NCBI GenBank assembly: GCA_038240015.1
Contig: JBBSEF010000005.1
Span: 32,109 to 96,108 of the forward strand
DNA length: 64,000 nucleotides
Source of the DNA: CAHJXF01 sp038240015
Lineage (GTDB): Bacteria; Pseudomonadota; Gammaproteobacteria; Burkholderiales; Burkholderiaceae_D
Direction: 5' to 3'
Shown here: positions 58,632 to 64,000 of the stretch, piece by piece
Numbering within the stretch: the first letter of the stretch is position 1
Layout: each line of letters begins with the position of its first letter
Translations under genes and position numbers: made by a program
Notes under the pieces: generated by a model
What the model was told of the DNA's origin: nothing
Database searches by the model: none
The model's input: the letters and a program-made list of their open reading frames with translations, nothing else

Positions 58632-60398
58632 ATGATGAACCGACCTGCGGCTCGGGCAGTGATCATTCGGTTAGCGGTTGCATGCGTCGCGGTACTCGTC
58701 AACGGTTGCACGAGTCCCGGGACTACTCCCTCTTCAGAACGGGGTACGACCCCGTTGAAAGTGAAGCTGATCGCCTTCAATGATTTCCACGGAAATCTTG
58801 AAGCGCCGGGAGCAACGATCCGTGCGCCCGCAGGCGGGCTGCTCGGCGATGCCACCGGCCGCGACGTGGCCGTGCCTGCGGGCGGGGCCGATCGATTCGC
58901 GACGCTGGTCAAGCAATTGCGCGGCATGAATCCGAACAACGCGGTGGTTTCGTCCGGCGACATGATCGGTGCTTCGCCGCTCGTGTCCGCGCTGTTTCTC
59001 GACGAGCCCACGATCGAAGCGATGAACCTGATCGGTGTCGATTTCAACGGTGTCGGCAATCACGAATTCGATCGCGGCGTGGCCGAGCTCAAGCGCAAGC
59101 AGAGCGGCGGATGTGAACGATACGTCGATGCCCTCGAACCCTGTCGTGCAGGACATCGCTTCGAAGGCGCGAAATTCCAGTACCTCGCGGCGAACGTGAT
59201 CGACAAGGCAACCGGTCAACCGATCTTTCCCGCATACGGCATCAAGATCTTCGAGGGGATCAAGGTCGGCTTCATCGGATTGACTTTGAAGGCAACCGAT
59301 CAGATCGTCGATCCGGCAGGCATTCGAGGCGTGGAGTTCAGGGATGAGGCGAACACCATCAACGGCTACGCGGCCGAGCTGCGAGCCCAAGGTGTCAATG
59401 TGATCGTCGTGTTGATCCACGAGGGGGGCTTTACCAAGGGCAGACTGAACGAGCTCAGCTGTCCGGGACTCTCGGGCGACATCCTTCCTATCCTCGACCG
59501 CCTCGATGCTTCGATCGACGTCGTCGCGTCGGCGCATACGCACCAGCCTTATGTGTGCACCTATCGCGGCTTTCTTGTGACCAGCGCGGCGTCGTATGGA
59601 AGGCTGATCACCGACATCGATCTCGACATCGATCGCAAGACCGGTCGTGTGGTCGGCAAGACCGCCTTCAACCGTATCGTGACCGGCGAGCGATTCGGAG
59701 ACACACCCGTTCAGGCGGCCTACCCGTTAATGGAACAAGACGCAGTCATCGCCGCGCTTGTGGAAAAATATGCCAGAAGCGCGGCGCCTTTTGCCACGCG
59801 CAAGGTGGGTAGCGTCCGTTCAACGCTCAGCAGGACGGAAGATGCAGCCGGCCAGTCGCCGCTTGGCGACCTCATCGCGGATGCCGATCTGGCCGCGACG
59901 CGTAGCGCGGGCGCGCGCGTTGCTTTCCTCAACCCCGGCAGTGTGCGCGCCTCGATCGAATACGGCGATGGCGGCGCCGTGACTTATGGCTCATTGTTCA
60001 GAGCGCAACCTTTCGGCAACAATCTGGTGTCGATGACGCTGACAGGTCAGCAGATCAAGAGAGTGCTGGAGCAGCAATGGCTGCCGTCGCGGCAGCAGGC
60101 GCAGATGCTGCAGGTATCGAACGGTTTCAGCTATGCCTATGACCTCCGAAGACCCATCGGGTCTCGGGTTCTCGCCGATACCATGCGACTGGACGGCATG
60201 CCGATCCAGGCTTCCGAGGGCTATCGCGTCACGGTCAACAGCTTCTTGGCCAGCGGCGGCGACGGCTTCACGGTATTGCTCGAAGGTCGCGAGAGAGAAA
60301 CCGGCGTCATCGATGTCGACGCGGCGGAAACATATTTCAAAGCGTCGTCGCCACTCTCTCCACCGCCGTCGGGACGCGTCACGGTGCTGAAGAATTGA
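58632..60398 (+). CDS. 5'-nucleotidase/UshA-family lipoprotein
   Basis: 588 aa. An N-terminal signal with a lipobox-like VLVNGC (about residues 20-25) suggests an outer-membrane or periplasmic lipoprotein. The metallophosphatase domain has LIAFNDFHGNLEAPG, SSGDMIGASP, VGNHEFDRG, and ASAHTHQPYVC with metal ligands; the C-terminal substrate domain (about 380-588) has LGDLIADADLAATR, FLNPGSVRASIEYGD and FGNNLVSMTLTGQQIKR. Hydrolyses nucleotides or nucleotide sugars. ATG 58632 (MMNRPAARAV) is used; an upstream in-frame region lies within lipA. Confidence 0.9.
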   Translation: MMNRPAARAVIIRLAVACVAVLVNGCTSPGTTPSSERGTTPLKVKLIAFNDFHGNLEAPGATIRAPAGGLLGDATGRDVAVPAGGADRFATLVKQLRGMNPNNAVVSSGDMIGASPLVSALFLDEPTIEAMNLIGVDFNGVGNHEFDRGVAELKRKQSGGCERYVDALEPCRAGHRFEGAKFQYLAANVIDKATGQPIFPAYGIKIFEGIKVGFIGLTLKATDQIVDPAGIRGVEFRDEANTINGYAAELRAQGVNVIVVLIHEGGFTKGRLNELSCPGLSGDILPILDRLDASIDVVASAHTHQPYVCTYRGFLVTSAASYGRLITDIDLDIDRKTGRVVGKTAFNRIVTGERFGDTPVQAAYPLMEQDAVIAALVEKYARSAAPFATRKVGSVRSTLSRTEDAAGQSPLGDLIADADLAATRSAGARVAFLNPGSVRASIEYGDGGAVTYGSLFRAQPFGNNLVSMTLTGQQIKRVLEQQWLPSRQQAQMLQVSNGFSYAYDLRRPIGSRVLADTMRLDGMPIQASEGYRVTVNSFLASGGDGFTVLLEGRERETGVIDVDAAETYFKASSPLSPPPSGRVTVLKN

Positions 60399-60413
60399 TC
60401 GGCAGTCCGCAAC

Positions 60414-61082
60414 TCAAAGCCCCGACGTTGAGGCTGGGCTCTTGTACGCTTTGCGGGCGATCAACAGTTGACGTTTCACGGCAAAATCGAAAAGCGCAAT
60501 CTGCCGCTGCACGCCTTCTTCAATTGCGCTGGCGATGTCTCCGGGTTGCAACTTCAGGTATGCATCGGCTTCGCCATGCGTTTGCTGAATTTCCATGCCG
60601 GCCTTGCGTGCAATGTGCATCATCGCGCGGTTCTCGCTCAGGCAATGCATGAATAGCGTGCCGATCCCCATGTTGCGGGCGTGCGCGGCCGATCGCAAAA
60701 AAAGCGCAGTACCCAATCCTCGGCCGCGCGCGTCGGCATCGACAGACAGGCCGAACTCCGCGGAGCGGCGAAGCGGGTCGTCTTCATCGGAATGCGCAAA
60801 AATCGGCGCGAAATGTCCGGCCGCAGCAAGACTGAGCGTGTCGTCGAAGACGCCGAATATTGTGTCCGTTCCGAAATTGATTTGCCCCACATAGCTCTCG
60901 ATAGACCCATTGGATAACGGGCTGCCGAAGCGAAGGTATCGATCCTGTTCGTGAAGCGCTAGCAGATGCGCCAGATAAAGCGGTCGCTCACTGTCTCCAA
61001 GTTCTTTTATAGGAGTGGCAAGAGCTCTGGAGAGGTCAAGGCCACGTGAGGCCGTGGATATTTTTTGCGTTGCAATGCCCAT
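60414..61082 (-). CDS. GNAT-family N-acetyltransferase
   Basis: 222 aa. The acetyl-CoA-binding motif is DADARGRGLGTALFLRSAAH near residues 111-130, followed by GTLFMHCLSENRAMMHIARK and a characteristic AGMEI strand. The acceptor substrate is unknown. AATAAT close before the ATG and an AGGA next to it suggest its own promoter. It lies 73 bases downstream of the ornithine aminotransferase gene on the same strand, so co-transcription is possible. Local base composition is slightly more AT-rich than elsewhere in the window. Confidence 0.8.
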   Translation of the reverse strand: MGIATQKISTASRGLDLSRALATPIKELGDSERPLYLAHLLALHEQDRYLRFGSPLSNGSIESYVGQINFGTDTIFGVFDDTLSLAAAGHFAPIFAHSDEDDPLRRSAEFGLSVDADARGRGLGTALFLRSAAHARNMGIGTLFMHCLSENRAMMHIARKAGMEIQQTHGEADAYLKLQPGDIASAIEEGVQRQIALFDFAVKRQLLIARKAYKSPASTSGL

Positions 61083-61155
61083 GTCCTATTATTGATTGTT
61101 GCATCGCAAAAATCAAGAAGGGCGGGCCGATTCGCGCTATTCCGATGAGCGCCGA

Positions 61156-62391
61156 TCAAATCGTGGCGACTTCAACGTCCTTTTCGGCAATTTCCTCCTC
61201 AAGCGCCTGGATCGCGGACACTATTTTGGATAGCGCGTCGTCGATTTGGGCGCGCGTAATGGTCAGTGGCGGTGCGAAACGAACCACGGTGCCATGCGTA
61301 TCCTTGGACAACACGCCGTGTTCGAGCAGTTTTTCGCAAACCGTTCGGGCCGACACTTTTTCGGGCGCGAATTCGACGCCGATCAGTAGACCTTTGCCTC
61401 GTACGTCTGTCACCAGCGAACTATCGAGGGAGCGCAAGCTTCCCAGCAAATACTCGCCCATCAGCGCGGCATTTTCGGACAGACGCTCGTCGATGAGCAG
61501 GTCAAGCGCGGCAAGCCCCACGGCCGCGGCAAGCGGATTTCCGCCAAACGTACTGCCGTGGTCTCCCGGTTTGAACACGTCCATCACCTCATTGCGCGCG
61601 ACAAATGCCGACACGGCGAGCAGACCCCCTCCAAGCGCCTTGCCCAGCGTAATGCCATCCGGATGCACTCCTTCATGTTCGCAAGCCAGGACCCTCCCGG
61701 TACGGCCGAGACCGGTCTGGACTTCGTCGCAGATCAGAAGCACGTTGTGGCGTTTGCAAATTTCGGCGCACAAGGCTAGATAACCCGCGGGCGGTACGAT
61801 GATGCCGGCTTCGCCCTGCACCGGTTCGACGATGAACGCGGCCGTGTCAGGCGTGATTGCCTGTTCGAGATCCGACGCGTCACCGAAGCGCACATGCCGA
61901 AAGCCCGGGGCAAAAGGTCCGAATCCATCGCGATACTGTTGCTCGCTCGAGAAACCGACTATGGTCGTCGTGCGTCCCGCGAAATTGCCCGCGCAGACGA
62001 TGATTTCAGCGCGATTCTCCGGGACGCCTTTGACTTTGTAAGCCCACTTCCGAGCAGCCTTGATCGCGGTTTCTACCGCTTCGGCGCCGGTATTCATCGG
62101 GAGCGCGCGATCGAGCTCAGTGATCTCGCAAAGCCGGGCGAGGAAGGGGCCGAGACGATCGGTGTGGAATGCCCTGGAAGTAACGGCCAGACGCGAGGCC
62201 TGGCCGACCAGAGCTGCGACAAGTTCAGGCCGTGAATGACCGAAGCTTACCGCCGAGTAAGCGGACATCATGTCGATGTAACGCCGACCCTTCACGTCCC
62301 AAAGATAAATGCCTTCGCCTCTCGTCAATTCGACATCCAGGGGATGATAGTTTCGCGCGGAAAAGCGCTTTTCGAGGTCGGTGCCGGACAT
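61156..62391 (-). CDS. rocD: Ornithine aminotransferase
   Basis: 411-aa class III aminotransferase that converts ornithine and 2-oxoglutarate to glutamate semialdehyde and glutamate. Signatures: MMSAYSAVSFGHSRPELV, MNTGAEAVETAIKAARKWAY, CDEVQTGLGRTGRVLACEHE and the PLP lysine in GITLGKALGGGLLAVSAF. TFGGNPLAAAVGLAAL follows. These match RocD/OAT more closely than acetylornithine aminotransferase. GGAG 7 bases before ATG 62391 supports the start. Divergent from an Lrp/AsnC regulator gene, which probably controls it in response to an amino acid. Confidence 0.88.
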   Translation of the reverse strand: MSGTDLEKRFSARNYHPLDVELTRGEGIYLWDVKGRRYIDMMSAYSAVSFGHSRPELVAALVGQASRLAVTSRAFHTDRLGPFLARLCEITELDRALPMNTGAEAVETAIKAARKWAYKVKGVPENRAEIIVCAGNFAGRTTTIVGFSSEQQYRDGFGPFAPGFRHVRFGDASDLEQAITPDTAAFIVEPVQGEAGIIVPPAGYLALCAEICKRHNVLLICDEVQTGLGRTGRVLACEHEGVHPDGITLGKALGGGLLAVSAFVARNEVMDVFKPGDHGSTFGGNPLAAAVGLAALDLLIDERLSENAALMGEYLLGSLRSLDSSLVTDVRGKGLLIGVEFAPEKVSARTVCEKLLEHGVLSKDTHGTVVRFAPPLTITRAQIDDALSKIVSAIQALEEEIAEKDVEVATI

Positions 62392-62435
62392 GATTCGCTC
62401 CAGAAATGAACATACAATGATATTCGACTTCATCC

Positions 62436-62448
62436 GCAAATTGTTTGC
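62436..62448. promoter_or_regulatory. Candidate Lrp/AsnC operator between rocD and the regulator gene
   Basis: GCAAA-TTG-TTTGC is a perfect 13-base palindrome in an AT-rich stretch, resembling the Lrp consensus centre. On the minus strand it overlaps a candidate -35 (TTGCGG) that is 16 bases from TTGTAT, a possible rocD -10. Confidence 0.45.
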
Positions 62449-62502
62449 ATAATGAGCGAGTAGTTCGGCCGAAATGGTTAGAATTCTTTCGTACTACACC
62501 CT

Positions 62503-62997
62503 ATGAATGAAATATCATTGCATTTGATCATAGACGCCGCAGACCGGAGAATTCTGGCGCGCCTGCAAACCGACGGGCGCGCTTCAAACGCAGAACTGTC
62601 CGCGGTCGCACATTTGTCCGCTCCACAGTGTTTTCGACGGGTGAAAAGACTCGAGGAAGCTGGCGTGATCGAGGGTTACGTTGCCCTGCTTGCGCGAGAG
62701 CGCTTGGGCTTCGGCGTACTCGCCTTCGTCAGCGTGACGTTGGGTGGCGGGCGGACTCAGGACATTGAGAAATTCCGACAGGTGATCGCGGATATTCCGG
62801 AAATTCTCGAGTGTCATGTAGTCACCGGCGAAGCTGATTTTCTGCTCAAGGTTGTCGCCGAAGACTTGCAGGATTTCTCTCGATTTCTACTCGAGCGACT
62901 GGTCGAAAATTTTGATTCCGTGACGACACGTTCCGAAGTCTCGCTCGAGCAGATCAAGAGCACCACGGCGCTCCCCGTGGCGCAAACCACACGCTGA
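62503..62997 (+). CDS. Lrp/AsnC-family transcriptional regulator
   Basis: 164 aa. N-terminal helix-turn-helix (about 8-60: DAADRRILARLQTDGRASNA, then VAHLSAPQCFRRVKRLEEAG) and C-terminal RAM/ACT-like effector domain (about 70-155, with FVSVTLGGGRTQDIEKF and LECHVVTGEADFLLKVVAED). Members bind amino acids and form octamers. Divergent position next to rocD suggests control by ornithine, arginine or a related amino acid. TAGAAT lies 18 bases before the ATG and there is no ribosome binding site, so the leader is short. Confidence 0.9.
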   Translation: MNEISLHLIIDAADRRILARLQTDGRASNAELSAVAHLSAPQCFRRVKRLEEAGVIEGYVALLARERLGFGVLAFVSVTLGGGRTQDIEKFRQVIADIPEILECHVVTGEADFLLKVVAEDLQDFSRFLLERLVENFDSVTTRSEVSLEQIKSTTALPVAQTTR

Positions 62998-63042
62998 GAA
63001 TTTGCGAGCAGTGATGTTGACGTGCTCGAGCGACCCGCCGCG

Positions 63043-63071
63043 TTGACAGAATTCCCGAAAGCCCCGATAAT
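63043..63071 (+). promoter_or_regulatory. Sigma70 promoter of the tRNA-tuf operon
   Basis: TTGACA (63043-63048), 17 bases, GATAAT (63066-63071): a near-perfect consensus pair. Transcription would start about 8 bases before tRNA-Tyr, consistent with a strong, highly expressed unit. Confidence 0.8.
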
Positions 63072-63085
63072 TAGCGGTTCCCTTC

Positions 63086-63172
63086 GGAGGGGTGCCCGAG
63101 TGGTTAAAGGGGGCAGACTGTAAATCTGTTGGCCTTGCGCCTACGTTGGTTCGAATCCAACCTCCTCCACCA
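63086..63172 (+). tRNA. tRNA-Tyr (anticodon GTA)
   Basis: 87 bases including encoded CCA. Acceptor GGAGGGG pairs with CTCCTCC (one G-U), long variable arm typical of type II tRNAs, anticodon loop CTGTAAA inside CAGA/TCTG. T arm GTTGG-TTCGAAT-CCAAC. Confidence 0.96.
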
Positions 63173-63316
63173 GGTTTTTGGTCTGAAGGTGGGCTGGGGT
63201 TGGTTAGTGATCCGGGCGTGGATTCGAGCTTGAGAGTGCTTGAAAATAAATGGAAGACTCTCATGCGATCAGCGAAAAACTGCTGGCGGCACATTTGCGA
63301 GGTTGTTCTTCAAAGC

Positions 63317-63390
63317 GCGGGTGTAGCTCAATGGTAGAGCAGAAGCCTTCCAAGCTTATGACGAGGGTTCGATTCCCTTCACCCGCTCCA
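63317..63390 (+). tRNA. tRNA-Gly (anticodon TCC)
   Basis: 74 bases including CCA. Acceptor GCGGGTG/CACCCGC, D arm AGCTCAATGGTAGAGC, anticodon loop CTTCCAA giving TCC, T arm AGGG-TTCGATT-CCCT. Confidence 0.96.
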
Positions 63391-63461
63391 TCGAATCTTT
63401 TCAACGGTTTCGCGCACTTGATTGGTCGCTCACCCGCACGATTTACCCCGCGTTTCACCCG

Positions 63462-63536
<75 letters not shown>

Positions 63537-63667
63537 CCCAGCACGGACTGCCGCAGTACAGACCCGCGCAGTACAACCTGCAACGTACCGAATGAGTTTG
63601 AGCGTCATCGATTTGGCGCAATCGAAATTCCGAACAACAAACAACGCGCGACATCGCAGGAGCATCC

Positions 63668-64000
<333 letters not shown>

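Overview
The window is about 64 kb of GC-rich bacterial chromosome. Gene content and order point to a betaproteobacterium, most likely of the order Burkholderiales: phoB-phoR, a DUF971-ubiE-ubiJ-ubiB ubiquinone block, birA-coaX followed by a short SPOR-like gene, dat-ybeD-lipB-lipA, a GlcD/GlcF-like FAD/Fe-S fusion, a PhaM-like granule protein, and a tRNA-Tyr/Gly/Thr-tuf locus. I cannot name the genus from sequence alone. There is no rRNA, CRISPR array, prophage or intact insertion sequence. There are several broken genes: an IS3 remnant, metQ, a hemC-like scrap, a ferritin-like scrap, and an internally deleted alpha/beta hydrolase. This suggests some genome decay.

Layout. 0-3 kb: 3' part of speD, then a leftward operon (secreted esterase, arylamine N-acetyltransferase, PaaG-type isomerase). 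3-7 kb: IS3 remnant, MFS transporter plus PLP trans-sulfuration enzyme, then decayed metQ/hemC-like sequence next to tRNA-Arg(CCG). 7-13 kb: diheme cytochrome c, methyltransferase, esterase, CDGSH protein, ilvA, YqaA-like protein. 13-21.5 kb: the 1347-aa FAD/Fe-S oxidoreductase, a large hypothetical protein, and phoB-phoR preceded by a Pho box. 21.6-25.3 kb: ubiquinone genes. 25.3-31.4 kb: sodium:solute symporter, thioredoxin-like protein, indolepyruvate:ferredoxin oxidoreductase. 31.4-37.6 kb: DUF3108 protein, PhaM-like protein, and a LytS/LytTR-type two-component cluster interleaved with small membrane proteins.

37.7-43.2 kb: glutathione peroxidase, then flavoprotein, DUF1365, CFA synthase and a diiron ferritin-like protein, a probable membrane fatty-acid modification cluster. 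43.2-50 kb: rfaE2, asparaginase, AraC regulator, coaX, birA, VanZ-family protein, [2Fe-2S] protein. 50-60.4 kb: dac-dat-ybeD and lipB-lipA, normally contiguous, separated here by about 4.2 kb carrying an OmpR/EnvZ-type pair, a His/Met-rich Spy-like protein and an outer-membrane phospholipase A; then a 5'-nucleotidase lipoprotein. 60.4-63 kb: GNAT acetyltransferase and ornithine aminotransferase divergent from an Lrp/AsnC regulator, with a palindrome between them. 63-64 kb: tRNA-Tyr, -Gly, -Thr and the 5' end of tuf behind a near-consensus promoter.

Most genes are core metabolism. The parts most worth a second look are the lipid-modification cluster, the LytS/LytTR cluster, the cassette inserted in the lip locus, -10-like boxes placed so that transcription would start at the start codon (notably divergent birA/vanZ), and the decayed loci.
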